Positions 11,478-24,657 of a stretch of DNA of 64,000 nt are shown here, in pieces. Numbering within the stretch: position 1 is the stretch's first letter; each line of letters starts with the position of its first letter. This DNA comes from Haematobia irritans (lineage: Eukaryota; Arthropoda; Insecta; Diptera; Muscidae). Under the pieces are notes generated by a model. It searched no databases and was not told the DNA's origin. It was given only the letters and a program-made list of their open reading frames with translations. The stretch lies in the NCBI RefSeq assembly GCF_050003625.1, contig NC_134398.1, forward strand, positions 94,449,674 through 94,513,673, in the 5' to 3' direction. The translations under genes were made by a program, and so were the position numbers.

Positions 11478-13810
11478 GCATTCTAAGTAATTTTTAAACC
11501 ATTCAAGACATTGTCCACGTATACCACTTTTCCAGAGTAAGTAGTAGCTTTCTATGTGACAGAGTGTCAAATGCTTTACTGAAGTCTATAAACAGTGTTA
11601 GACAATGTTGTCTTCGATCAAGGCATTGGTTTATGTAGTTTGAGAAATGTCCAAGGATTTTATTAATACTTTTTCCCTTTTGGAAGCCATATTGGTTCTT
11701 ATTTAATATATTGAATTTTGTTAAGAAGTTGTTAAGTCTACGTACTACAATTTCTTCTAAGACTTTTTCAATCACTGGTACAATAGATATTGGCCTATAG
11801 TTATTGTAGTCATTTTCGGCCCTTTTTTGTAAATTGGCCTAACTAAAGAAGTTTTGAGTATTTTTGGTATGGTGCTTTCGTTGAGGCTCGAATTAATAAA
11901 AGATGTGATGATGGGTGTTAGAAGCTCAGCATTGTTTCTTTGATCTTTTGGGCGTATTCCGTCTACTCCAGCTCCTTTTTTCAGATTTAGTTTTTGTAGA
12001 ATATTTACTATTTCTAATTCATTGGTTTCTTCCAAAAACATAGTAGTTTGTATGGTTGTTGCGTTATGATTACAAGTTTTTATGTCGCAATCATGAATTA
12101 TATTTTTAACGTTTTCTTCGAACTTTTGTGCAAAATTTTCCGTTACTTGTTTAATATCATAATTTTTAAAATTTTTCTTTATTTCTTCATCCAGATTTAA
12201 CGTTTTCTTCCCGATAATCTCGTTAATTGTTTTCCACGTATCTTGAATATCATTACGGTTTTTAAAAACTCGTTTTTGTGGTATTCGTTTTTTGCATTAT
12301 TTATTATTTTGTTGAGTTTATTGTTAAATGTTTTATATTCCCTTTCTTTTTCCTTATTATTTCGACTTTTACGATATTTTTGATAAAGTTTATCTCGAAT
12401 TTGACAGTAATTAAGAATTTTCTGACTTAACCATGGTAAATCGTTTCTTTTTTTCACAATTGGTTGATACTGTGTCGATTTGTAATATATTTCATTAAAT
12501 TTGTTTAGAATTCTGTTGAAAATTTCGTCACAACTATAGTCATAATCATTAGATTCTGTCCATTTTTCACTTTGCAGATAGGTGTTTACTTTACTGTCAC
12601 TAATTGTTGCAACTTCCTGTTGTTTTAACTGCAAACCCTGGCTCGTATTACCACACGCATCTCTATTTACGTTAACATTTAGGCATGCAAATAATGAGTA
12701 GTGGTCTGAGATAGTTGTCATAATGACAGCTGATTGACCATTTGTTATAGTTCATGTGTTTCTAACCAATATGTGGTCGATGCAAGTACTATTGTTTTTG
12801 TTGATATCCTCTCTTGTGCTTTCCTTCACTAGGCACTCCAGACCATTTGAAGACATCATGTCTAGATAATCGGTTGTGGATTTCTCTTTTTCGTTTTTAA
12901 TGTTTATGTTTATGTCTCCAACGATTATAATTGCTTTGTTTTTCTGTATTTTGTTTATGTGTTCATCAATCTCATGTACAAATTCTCGTTTGTTCGTTCG
13001 CGGAGGACGGTAAACAGTAATCATGGATATGTTTTGATTGTTTAAAGCTAAATTCAAATGTAACATCTCAAAGGTTTTAGGGGTTTCTTGTACTAAAACA
13101 TCATAATTTATTGATTCGTGTATATAAACGGCTATACCTCCACCATTTCCATCTCGATTTAGAAATATATAGCGATAGTATGGAATAGAATAAAAACAGT
13201 TTTCTTCGTCGGTAATATTAGTTTCAACCAAAACAATAATTTTTATTTTTGTAATTACTTCATTTATAGTGGCTAAGAATACATTGAAGTTTTTTCGTAA
13301 GGAACGAATATTCAAATATATTAATGACACGGGAAAGTTTAATAAATCAATGTTAATTGACTTGAAATTATTTATTATTTTACACATGTTTCCATCCATT
13401 TTTTGTTAATTCTTTCGAGTCTTTATCTCGGATATTTCAGTTATTTCTTTTTTCGTATTTCTGTTCATTTATTTATTCATTTATAGATTGTTTATTATTT
13501 GTTTTGTTTATTGTTTGTTTTTTTATATTTTCTTTTGTGTATGTTGACTATGTCATATTTTTTTAAATCATCTTCTCAATATCACTCTCACATTTTATGA
13601 CCACAAAATTTTCATTTTCATTTTTGCGAGCACATATCTCTCCTTTCTCACCCATACAAACTTCCATTTCACTTCAAGTGCTCTGTTTTTGACAAACCAT
13701 AACAAGCGGCGGTTTGTGCTCGTGAGCTCATCATTTATATATATATGTACTTGTTATTATCTGTTGTCACTTCATTAACACCATTCGCTTCAACTCTATG
13801 TCGTTTTATT

Positions 13811-14633
13811 TTACTCATTATCTCCATCTTTTTTTAGAGAACAAAATTCAATAACGGCTTTTGCCTTTCCTTTTATTCGATATGCACCTTCAATATCATT
13901 ATCGTTTAATTCCACATTTACATTATTCGCTATTTTTTGTATTATGTCTCTTGCACTTATATTTTCGTTTCTGACATTGGAAATCGCTATATGTTTCTCT
14001 AACAGTTTTTGTTTTAATTTATTTATTTTAACTTCCATGTCGTTCATTCTTTTTTTCTTTTTCCTTGTTTTGGTTCTGGAGTTCATTGACTTGTTGCTTT
14101 AGATCTGTACAATTTTCGTTTATTTGATCGAGAGTTGTTTGTTGGTTCTGAATTTGAATGCTGATGTACGCAAGTTGTGTTGTTATTTGTGCCATATTTT
14201 GCATCATGATTTGTAGAACGTTGTTGCTATCCATTGTTGGTGTAGCTTGTAGTTCATGGTTTTTGTTTGTGCTTGATGTTGTGTTGTTGATTATTTGATT
14301 TCGCGGAGAGCCACTTTTCCTATAGCGTTTGTCCGGAAAAACTTCATCATCAACATCTTCATCCTCCTTTCCTTGTTGTTTCTGAGCAGAGTTTTCCACC
14401 GATGATACTACTATTTGGTATAAATTATTTGATCCTCTCCTCTCTCTGCACTTGTGACATCTCCAGGCTGCTTTCTTAGCTGCCGTCATTCCTCCAAATG
14501 ATGAGGATTGAATGGAGCAGCTGGGAGAAAAGTGATATCTTGCATCACACTCACCACATTTCATGTGCTTATCTTTTATCTGAACCTCACATTGAGCACA
14601 GATATATAATACATTCTGCTGATTAGACATCAT
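13811..14633 (-). pseudogene. LINE ORF1 with PHD-like zinc finger, frameshifted
   Basis: The N-terminal half has the cysteine/histidine pattern of a PHD-like finger (CAQC, CGEC, YHFSPSC, WRCHKC). A basic linker and a glutamine/asparagine-rich coiled coil (IQNQQTTLDQINENCTDL) follow. An A-rich frameshift near 14030-14080 moves the C-terminal half (IAISNVRNENISARDIIQKI, then AYRIKGKAKAVIEF) to another frame. This architecture is known from nucleic-acid-binding ORF1 proteins of CR1/L2-like LINEs. Confidence 0.7.
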
Positions 14634-14961
14634 TTAAAAACACGACCGTTCGCAATGAAGGCAAAAATACGATTAAAACAAAAATTAGAAATCAAATATA
14701 AAATAACTCAAATATATAAGTTCGAGGATTAAACATTGTTAGCATAAAAATATATATTATTTAAAATATTAAATTTTTAATTGCAAATAATTAAACTTAT
14801 TGATTAATAACCTGCGTTAGTAGACATTTGAGAGTAGTAATCAATTCCTAAATGTTTATGTTTATATATCAAATTGTTTTTGTAACGTAGTCTACATACA
14901 GTAGTAAGATATACTTTTCTGTAACCAGCTGGGTTGCACAAATCACCCAAAAATTCACTAA

Positions 14962-15183
14962 AGGTGAGTACTATGTTCGGTTTTTTCACCAAAACACTAA
15001 ATTACAAGTACAAATATAATTATGAAGACGATTATATTTTGATCGAGTCTTGCCAAATAATGGATGGAAAAGATCCAAGGAATTGATTGCAAATAATTTT
15101 ATATTTCTAAATTAGTTCATTAAAAAAAGTAACTGTGAAAACAAGCTGGTTTTCAGCTTGAAAACTGAACATAGTACTCAGCT
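14962..15183. mobile_element. MITE with AGGTGAGTACTATGTTCGG ends, copy 1 (222 bp)
   Basis: Inverted ends AGGTGAGTACTATGTTCGG and its imperfect complement, with TAA duplicated on both sides (14959-14961 and 15184-15186). A second copy lies at 16117. The TNA duplication suggests PIF/Harbinger ancestry, but the sequence differs from the AGGCCGG family. Confidence 0.75.
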
Positions 15184-15759
15184 TAAGGCGGAAATCAAAA
15201 TAAGTGGAATCAATAGACTTATTATAATTTATTTTTTATTTTTAATTAAAAATGACGCAGTTTTAATAAAACTCATGTATTATATATAAAACATTTCAAA
15301 TTTTTTACGCGAGTACTTTTTTTAACCGGAAATACACCCATCTTGGACATAATTCAACTTTCACCAAGACTTTTGCAAGTGAATTGATTTCACGAAAATT
15401 CCGGTGAAAGTGGATTGTAGGACACGAAAATCGTGGAATTGATTCACATTCACCTGGAAGTGGATTTGGGAACATGGGCAATATACTTAGTATTAAGGTG
15501 TAATTATATGTCAAGTTTTTGCAGTCTTTGATTGTAGTCCTAATTATTTTTATAATTTTTTTTAAGTAAATTTAATGTAATTCTTTATTTTGAGTATCCC
15601 TGTAACCGTATATGGCCATTTCGGCTTGGTTGTAAAATGAGTTAAATAAATAAATAAAAACGACCGAAAAATGTCGTTCCATAAAAAAATTGAAACTTCT
15701 TTCGAATTCAGCAGATCAAAATACATAAGAAAAGTTGCCTTTCATTAAGTGTACATGAA
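15184..15759. other. Unassigned AT-rich DNA
   Basis: No gene recognised. The segment at 15497-15660, ending in an AATAAATAAATAAA run, shares GTGTAAYTATATGTCAAGTT with 8204-8230, so it is probably the tail of another dispersed repeat. Confidence 0.35.
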
Positions 15760-16380
15760 TTTTTTATTTTTTTGCAAACTAGTGTTATTGTGTGAAATAA
15801 TAAAATTTACTTGCTTCAGTAAAAAAAAAATCCTAAACTGAAAGCAGTTAGGAATAGTTCATTAACTAGAATAAGGCATGGCATTTTACTAATACTGTTT
15901 TCTTCGCGGGGTATAAGAATTTACTATTGAACAAGAAAATTTTATTAACTGATAACAAAGCATTCGTAAAAATGAACAAAAACCGAACTAAAACTAAAAC
16001 CAAATTTAGTAAAATTTCTTATAAAATGATAACTCTGTCTTCCTTTATTATAGAAAGCTTATCATACATACGAATAACACTTAGCATAGAAAAATATTTC
16101 AGTTCATTCGTACTAAAGGTAAGTACTATGTTCGCTTTTCGAGTTGAAATTTTCGCGGTTACTTTATTACAACAGTTCAATATGAAGCAGACAAATTAAC
16201 TCAATTGATGCGCAGTTTCTTGTTCCCCTAGATTTCGGCAAGACTTTACAGGAATATTTTGGTTTTAATTTATAATTTTGATTATTTCAGGAAAAGTAAT
16301 CGCGAAAATAAAGTGATTTTCAACTCGAAAACCGAACATAGTACCCACCTTAAGAAGTATTCAATCTTCCCAATTCTATT
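15760..16380 (+). mobile_element. Diverged fragment of the CACCCAGAAAAAAGTG element
   Basis: Matches the interior of the 22925 element, for example GCAGTTAGGAATAGTTCATT and TAACAAAGCATTCGTAAAAA, but more diverged and without ends. It is split by a MITE at 16117-16350; the complete copy reads GTACTAAGAAGT straight across that point. Confidence 0.7.
16117..16350. mobile_element. MITE with AGGTRAGTACTATGTTCG ends, copy 2 (234 bp)
   Basis: Longer inverted ends than copy 1, including CGAGTTGAAA and its complement. TAA is duplicated (16114-16116 and 16351-16353), and comparison with the empty site in the 22925 element confirms that duplication. Confidence 0.85.
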
Positions 16381-16633
16381 TTATTAAGCCAACTGCCTAA
16401 AAATTTGAGAATAACAATTCAAAAATTTTTAGGCATTATATTTATTTTTGTCATTACAAGTAAGTCATTATAACTCACCGCAATGTAATGCAACGTGTAA
16501 TGACAGCTTTACTCCTGGTAATGCCAATAGTTTTTGCTGGGTTTCCAAGTAAAAAGTGAATTATATTGCCCTATATCTTATGGACCCATTTCTCTTTTTA
16601 TATTCCTCCGAATTGGAGGATGAGATGAATATA

Positions 16634-16849
16634 GGTTAGGTATAGTGGCAGCCCGATATTTCAGGCTCACTTAAACTATTCAGTCCATTGTGTTACCACA
16701 GTGGCAAACATCTTTCTTAGCACTGAGCGCTGTCCGATTCTAGTTAAGCTCAATGACAAGGGACCCTCTTTTTTATAGCCGAGTCCGAACGGCGTTCCAC
16801 ATTGCAGTGAAACCATTTAGAGAAGCTTTGAAGCACTCAGGGGCCAAAT
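16634..16849 (-). mobile_element. 5'-truncated tRNA-SINE copy
   Basis: On the plus strand it begins GGTTAGGTATAGTGGCAGCC and runs through TCAGGCTCACTTAAACTATTC to the middle of the SINE. It lacks the tRNA-related head present at 63.5 kb. Same family as 6581-7116 and 63267-63610. The next 640 bp (16850-17484) contain nothing I can identify. Confidence 0.75.
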
Positions 16850-17484
16850 CGAATCAATCAATTAGTTGATTGATTTTTGTCGCGAAATTAAAATTCTAAT
16901 TGATTCAATTAAAACGGTACAGTTCTTCCGAAAACTATACCGGAAGAGAATGTCTTAATCATTGTAAAAATTTTTGTATTACAAAATATTTCGTAATTTA
17001 CTATTATTTATGGTTGATATAAGAGATTAACATAATCACCCTTATTCCTGAAGACGCCCTCGCTGTCGCTTTTTGTCGCGTTAAATTTACCACCGACGAG
17101 TTTAGTGATTAATTTTTTAAGAAGTTTTCTAGACTTTAATTATCGAACAATAGAAAAATAAATTTAAAAAATGGAAATTGGTAAGAAGTAAAGTGACTAA
17201 TCTTCAAAAATTACAAAAAATGAAAAAAGGGAACTAGGGATCTGCCATTAGATGAGCTAGACTGACTCCAACGATTTAAAACTGGTTGGAACAAATGGTT
17301 TGTAGATCGATACCTTTGGCCTTTAGAGACAAATTGTAAAAAATAGTAGAAAAGCTGAAACTATAATTAAAAAAATCTATATTGTTCAAGTAGTTTTCCA
17401 GCTTCCACTCTTTGAGGAACTCATGTTTTATATCAAGAAGTCCTGAGCTGACCACGATCACAAATCTATTGATATAACAAGTAA

Positions 17485-19462
17485 GGAAAGTCTAAAGTCG
17501 GGCGGGGCCGACTATATTATACCCTGCACCACTTTGTAGATCTAAATTTTCGATACCATATCACATCCGTCAAATGTGTTGGGGGCTATATATAAAGGTT
17601 TGTCCCAAATACATACATTTAAATATCACTCGATCTGGACAGAATTTGATAGACTTCTACAAAATCTATAGACTCAAAATTTAAGTCGGCTAATGCACTA
17701 GGGTGGAACACAATGTTACTAAAAAAATATGGGAAACATTTAAATCTGAAGCAATTTTAAAGAAACTTCGCAAAAGTTTATTTATGATTTATCGCTCGAT
17801 ATATATGTAATAGAAGTTTAGTAAAATTAGAGTCATTTTTCAACTTATCGACTAAGCAGTGGCGATTTTACAAGGAAAATTTTGGCATTTTGACCATTTT
17901 TGTCGAAATCAGAAAAACATATATATGGGAGCTAACAGGTTGGCTGGTAAGTCCCCGGTCTGACACATAGATTTTTATATAATACAAACCTTCAAATGAT
18001 TCGTGTCAAAATTTGTCAATTTGTCAAGACAATTAGCTTGTGAGATAGAGCGTCTTTTGTGAAGCAACATTTGTTATTGCGAAAAAAATGGGAAAAAAGG
18101 AATTTTGTGTTTTGATAAAATATTGTTTTCTGAAAGGAAAAAATACGGTGGAAACCAACATCGTGTTGATAATTCTGAGCGGTGTTTGCAGCTGTTAACT
18201 CGCAATACACCCGAGTTTTTCCGTCGATATGTGACAATGGATGAAACATGGCTCCATCACTACACTCCTGAGTCCAATCGACAGTCGGCTGAGTGGACAG
18301 CGACCGGTGAACCGTAGCGTGGAAAGACTCAAAAGTCCGCTGGCAAAGTAATGGCCTCTGTTTTTTGGGATGCGCATGAAATAATTTTTATCGATTATCT
18401 TGAGAAGGGAAAAACCATCAACAGTGACTATTATATGGCGTTATTGGAGCATTTGAAGGTCGAAATCGCGGCAAAACGGCCCCATATGAAGAAGAAAAAA
18501 AAGTGTTGTCCACCAAGACAACGCACCGTACCACAAGTCATTGAGAACGATGGCAAAAATTCATGAATTGGGCTTCGAATTGCTTCCCCACCCACCGTAT
18601 TCTCCAGATCTGGTCCCCAGCGACATTTTCTTGTTCTCAGACCTCAAAAGGATGCTCGCAGGGAAAAATTTTGGCTGCAATGAAGAGGTGATCGCCGAAA
18701 CTGAGACCTATTTTGAGGCAAAACCGAAGGAGTACTACCAAAATGGTATCAAAAAATTGGAAGGTCGTTATAATGTGTGCAAAATTTCAACTAAATCTGA
18801 GTTAAAAATTGGCCTCTGTGGTCATATGAGTGTAAATCGGGCGGAAGCTATATAAGGGAGATATATCTAAATCGGAACCGATTTCAACCAAATTTGGCAC
18901 GCATAGCTACAATGCTAATTCTACTCCCTGTGCAAAATTTCAACTAAATCGGTGCAAAACATTGGCCTCTGTGGTCATATGAGTGTAAATCGGGCGAAAG
19001 ATATATATGGGTGCTATATCTAAATCTGAACCGACTTCAACCAAATTTGGCACACATAGCTACAATGCTAATTCTACTCCCTGTGCAATTAAATCGGTGT
19101 AAAAGATTGGCCACAGTGGTCATATGAGTGTAAATCGGGCGAACGATATATATGGGAGCTTTATCTAAATCTGAACCGATTTCAATAAAATTTGGCACAC
19201 TTGACTACTACTAATTGTACTCCTAGTGCAAAATTTCAACCAAATTGGGGTAAAACTCTGGCTTCTGGGACCGTATTAGTCCATATCGGGCGAAAGATAT
19301 ATATGGGAGCTATATTTAAATCTGAACCAATTTCAATAAAATTTGGCACACTTGACTATAGTAGTAATTGTTCTGCTTGTGCAAAATTTTATGCAAATTA
19401 GGGTAAAACTCTGGCTTCTGGGGCCATATAAGTCCATATAGGGCGAAATATATATTGGGATA
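17485..19462 (+). repeat. Fly-type tandem-repeat element, about 160-bp units, with mariner inside
   Basis: It opens with AAAGTCGGGCGGGGCCGACT and TATACCCTGCACCAC. From 18870 to 19460 it holds four to five diverged units containing AACCGATTTCAACCAAATTTGGCAC, GTGTAAATCGGGCGAAAG and ATATATATGGGAGCTATAT. Short frames inside are products of repetition. The mariner remnant at 17935-18780 interrupts it. A mirrored copy of the right part lies at 28982-29650. Confidence 0.75.
17935..18780 (+). pseudogene. mariner transposase remnant
   Basis: The left terminal repeat ACAGGTTGGCTGGTAAGTCC follows a TA at 17933. Transposase pieces follow in order: FFRRYVTMDETWLHHYTPE with the first catalytic aspartate, a stop after EWTATGEP, MASVFWDAHEIIFIDYLEKG, then (after an A-run frameshift) HQDNAPYHKS with the second aspartate, and LPHPPYSPDLVPSD with the third, the mariner D,D34D signature. 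The N-terminal helix-turn-helix region is mostly deleted and the right end is lost into the tandem repeat. The catalytic half recurs inverted at 29650-29968. Confidence 0.85.
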
Positions 19463-19464
19463 TA

Positions 19465-21114
19465 CAGTCGAAGCTCGGTTTTACGAACGATATATTGTCA
19501 GGCCCTTTCGTTATAAAAAAATGCGTTAAATCGAACTGAAATTTAAAACGTTTTATAATCTTTAATTTTTATTGGAAATTCACATTTTTCTGTCATACAA
19601 CTAGAGCTTTGTAAGCACTAGATGAAATTAAGATGCTAAATACGTATTTAAACTATAATTTTACTTAAAATAGTCCTTTAAGGATTTTTGTACTACATCG
19701 ACTTGTAGGCTTTTTTGAACGGCTTCTTCTTGAAGTTCTCGTAAAACTAAAGACTTGGATGTATCGATATTATTTTCTTCACTCCATTGAATGCATGTTT
19801 CCAAACATTTCATGGCATCTACATGTCTTACTCTGGTCTTAGTTCTTGATGCATGCCGTACTACCTCAATGTTCTCTTCCTCATCCTCATCGCTAAAATT
19901 ATCCTCCAAATCATGATCATTCCATTCAATTATATCGTCTGGACTGAAAGTGAGCTAAAGAGTTGGAGAGTATTGTAAATTTGTGTGATTAAAAACTTGT
20001 GTTTACTCACGGTGGGAAAAATCGAACTGAGCAATCGTACTCCGCGCCTTATGCAAACAACTTCATCTTGTTGAGTTAGGATGGAGAGAGGAATGTCTTC
20101 TTCATCGGTAGTTAACTTTTCACTCAAAATTTTGTTCCAACTACTCGCCAATGTTTCCTGCTTTACGGTTTTCCAAGCTAACCCAATCATGTTTGCTGCA
20201 TCATACAGACTTAAGTTTTTTTTAAATTCCACTATGTTGTCTGATTGCGACGAAACAATTTTCGATAAAACGCTACTTCCATAATGCATTTTCAGCATAC
20301 GAATTTGATTTTGATCCATTGGTTGAACAAGTGGAGTAACATTTGGTGGCATATAAAGCGTCCATATTTTCCCATCTTTAGTTTGCTTTGTCAACTCTTC
20401 TGCTGGTGGATGACAAGGAGCATTATCCAAAATTAACAATGCATTTAGTGGAAGCTTCTTCGATTTTAAAAAATTTTCAACCTAGGGAGAAAGGAAATCA
20501 ATAATAATTTACATGAATTGCGCTCTAAAAACTACTCACCTCTGGAACAAACATTTCTAAAAACCAAACTTTGAATATACCGGAATTCATCCACGAGTTT
20601 TTTTGCGTGGAGATAGTTTAAGGGCAAAGTCTTGTTTCTGAAGGACGCGGCTGCTTGGATTTTCCTATAAGCAAGGGTTTTATTCTTTTCGTACCAGACG
20701 AATTAGCACAAAGGAGAACCGTCACTCTTTCTTTCGACAATTTTCTTCCGGGGGCTGTAACTTCTTCCGCGTGGAAGCATTTTCCAAAATAAACCTGTTT
20801 CGTCGGCATTAAAAACTGCATCAGGTGTTAACATATTCGATTTAATGATATCCTGTAATTCTTTTTTAAACGGTTCAACAGCGCCTGCATTCGAAGATAA
20901 CTTCTCTCCAGATTCCTTAAGTAGACGAATACCATATCTTTTTTTGATTTCGTAAGCCAACCGTCACTTGCATTAAATTTGCCACGCTTCAGTTTTCTCA
21001 GAATTTCAATAGCTTTTGTTTTTAATGTCATTCCACTCACGGTAACAAATTTTTTTCTTTGCTGAAGAAACCAAGCGTAAAGTTTGTTTTCCATTTCTGG
21101 GTATTCTCCTACTC

Positions 21115-21117
<3 letters not shown>
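19465..21117 (-). pseudogene. Tigger/pogo-like transposase, left arm copy, disrupted
   Basis: The element end CAGTCGAAGCTCGG begins at 19465 after a TA. On the minus strand, reading from the (AT)n tract, there is a CENP-B-type DNA-binding part ([12 protein letters not shown], then [23 protein letters not shown]), followed by the DDE domain with VFNADETGLFW, LILDNAPCHPP and YMPPNVTPLVQPMDQ, and a C-terminal acidic region ending KSLKDYFK. A 1-nt frameshift after GWLTK and others near 20640 and 20700 disable it. An intron-like interval (20483-20540) separates the DDE halves. The 5' end is cut by (AT)n. Confidence 0.85.
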
Positions 21118-22924
<1,807 letters not shown>

Positions 22925-24360
22925 CACCCAGAAAAAAGTGCCTTCGAAACTAAAGGAAAAATTTTTCATCAATATAGTTTATCCATTTTATTTCCATTAA
23001 GGTAAAATTTTGTGAGAAATAATAAAATTTACTCGTTTCAGTAAAAATATCCTATACTGTAAGCAGTTAGGAATAGTTCATTAACTAGAATAAGGCATGG
23101 AATTTTACTCATACTATTTTCTTCGCTGGGTATAAGAATTTACTACTGAACAAGAAAATTTTATTCACCGATAACAAAGCATTCGTAAAAATAAACAAAA
23201 CCCGAACTAAAACCAAGTTTCCTCAAAATTAGTAAAATTTCTTATAAAATGATAATTGCGACTTCCTTTATAATAGAAAGTTTTTCATACATACGAACAA
23301 CACTTGGCATAGAAAAATATTTTAGTTCATTCGTACTAAGAAGTATGCAATCCAATCAAAACTTAAGGAAACACACTTGTTAGAATATAGGAAATTTTCC
23401 TATATTTCTATTGTCTACCTGTAATCGATACCTGTCATCGCAATCGATGTGTTTGCGCGTGGGTGTAATCGATATGTTTGCGCGTGGGTTGTTTTTTTAG
23501 TTGGAATCGCGTTGTTGTGGTATACGGAAAGATTGTTAAAAAATAATATTGTAAAATAATATAATAAATAACAAATAAAATATATAAAATATTTATTATT
23601 TTAAATTAGTGAGAAAAATTTTCGTTTTTTGAAAATAAATCTATCAATGTTCGTGATGGTATATAAAGAAAGAAAACACCAGCAGAATAACAACCCTTTC
23701 ATTTGTCTTCATTTTGGAATCTTCAATTATCAGGTAATATTCAGTGACGCTAACCTTTTGTAACAAAAATGGTTTATGATTTTTTATATTTGTAGGTATT
23801 GAAATTGTAAAAGGAGGACAAAATCGTTAGGCAGCAACTTATTAAAAGTGAAAAGTACAAGAAGAAGAAAAAGTGCGTTTTACAGTTGATAATATCATAT
23901 GGAAACTGGAAACAGCGGAATAATAAACTAATATTTCAAGGAGATTCGATGCTGTTGATTCTTAATAAGTATATTCAATGTATTAATAAAACATGTCTTT
24001 TATTGAAGATAAAATTGCTCATATAAATAAATAAAATTGTATTTAAAAACGAAGGTAAGCAGTTCTAATTATGAAGTAAAAGTTTTACCACAAATGTGTA
24101 AGATTTGTTCAAATGAATGAAAAAATTTCAATAAAATCATTCCATATATGAATTCAAATCAGTTAAATTTTTTCATTCTGTAGTATAGTGGTACATAAAT
24201 ATAGGAAAATGTTAACTAATATATGGAATGCATTATACCTAATTTCTACGAAAATCACATCGTTCAAACAAATAAAAATGTCTTTGGCGCTATACGAAGT
24301 TCAACTTTCTTCACAATGAGTTCATTTTAACTTAAAGAAGGGGTCACTTTTTTCTGGGTG
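22925..24360 (+). mobile_element. TA-flanked non-autonomous element, CACCCAGAAAAAAGTG ends, copy 1 (1436 bp)
   Basis: Perfect 16-bp inverted ends (CACCCAGAAAAAAGTG), and TA on both sides (22923-22924 and 24361-24362). The empty site in the left arm of the palindrome has a single TA. Copies of 1435-1436 bp also occur at 36743 and 38620. TA duplication points to the Tc1/mariner superfamily. There is no transposase. The middle holds a promoter-like and intron-like unit, listed separately. Confidence 0.85.
23660..23990 (+). ncRNA. Possible Pol II mini transcription unit inside the TA-flanked element
   Basis: A TATATAAA box at 23660-23667 is followed about 30 bp later by a TTCATTTG initiator-like sequence. 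Then come CAG|GTAATA (donor at 23734) and TTTGTAG (acceptor ending 23795), a 62-bp putative intron, and AATAAA at 23985-23990 with a GT/T-rich continuation. There is no long reading frame after splicing, so any product would be non-coding of about 230 nt. The layout is inferred, not known; the same signals are kept in the copies at 36743 and 38620. ATCGAT motifs near 23420-23470 lie upstream. Confidence 0.35.
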
Positions 24361-24407
24361 TATTTTAAGTAAAATTATAGTTTAAATACGTATTTAGCAT
24401 CTTAATT

Positions 24408-24645
24408 TATAGAAAAACGCTTTGGATTTAGTGTTAAAGTACGGATTAATAAACAAATAATCTTTATTGACAAAAGAGGACTTATTAGATCAATTACTTA
24501 AACCGGAAAGAGAAGGAGATAAAGAAGATGAAAATGACGTAAGCATAACATAAATGATAATCGATTGGTAACACAAATATATCCTTAGTACGATAACGAT
24601 AACAATTTAGAATGTTACAAACAGTAAAAGTGAATTATCTCAACA
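24408..24645 (-). repeat. copia 3' LTR (238 bp)
   Basis: On the minus strand it begins TGTTGAGATAATTCAC and ends TTTTTCTATA. It carries an AATAAA-like signal in the region of its RNA end. Identical, as far as I can read, to the LTR at 28578. Confidence 0.9.
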
Positions 24646-24657
24646 CCCCTTCTCATT
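24646..24657 (-). promoter_or_regulatory. copia polypurine tract
   Basis: GAGAAGGGG lies immediately before the 3' LTR on the minus strand and overlaps the stop codon of gag-pol. This is the expected position for the plus-strand DNA primer. Confidence 0.8.

Larger units (their letters stand above)
9106..13399 (-). pseudogene. LINE ORF2 (endonuclease plus reverse transcriptase), disrupted
   Basis: In order on the minus strand there is an apurinic-type endonuclease (YLNIRSLRKN, VETNI, TVYRPPR, GDINI, IDHILVRN, ISDHYSLF). The RT follows with LKKGAGVDGI, a fragment with IYKKG, then QYGFQKGKS, FIDFSKAFDTL, GPVLYLMYANEL, a YADDT box and LGVKVDTYFNW. The tail THRTRRREEG-like part ends near 9106. 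The first in-frame stop is a TGA at 12752-12754, just after the endonuclease HILVRN box; frameshifts follow near 12250 and 11800. No RNase H domain is seen, which fits CR1/L2-type rather than I/LOA-type LINEs. Confidence 0.8.
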
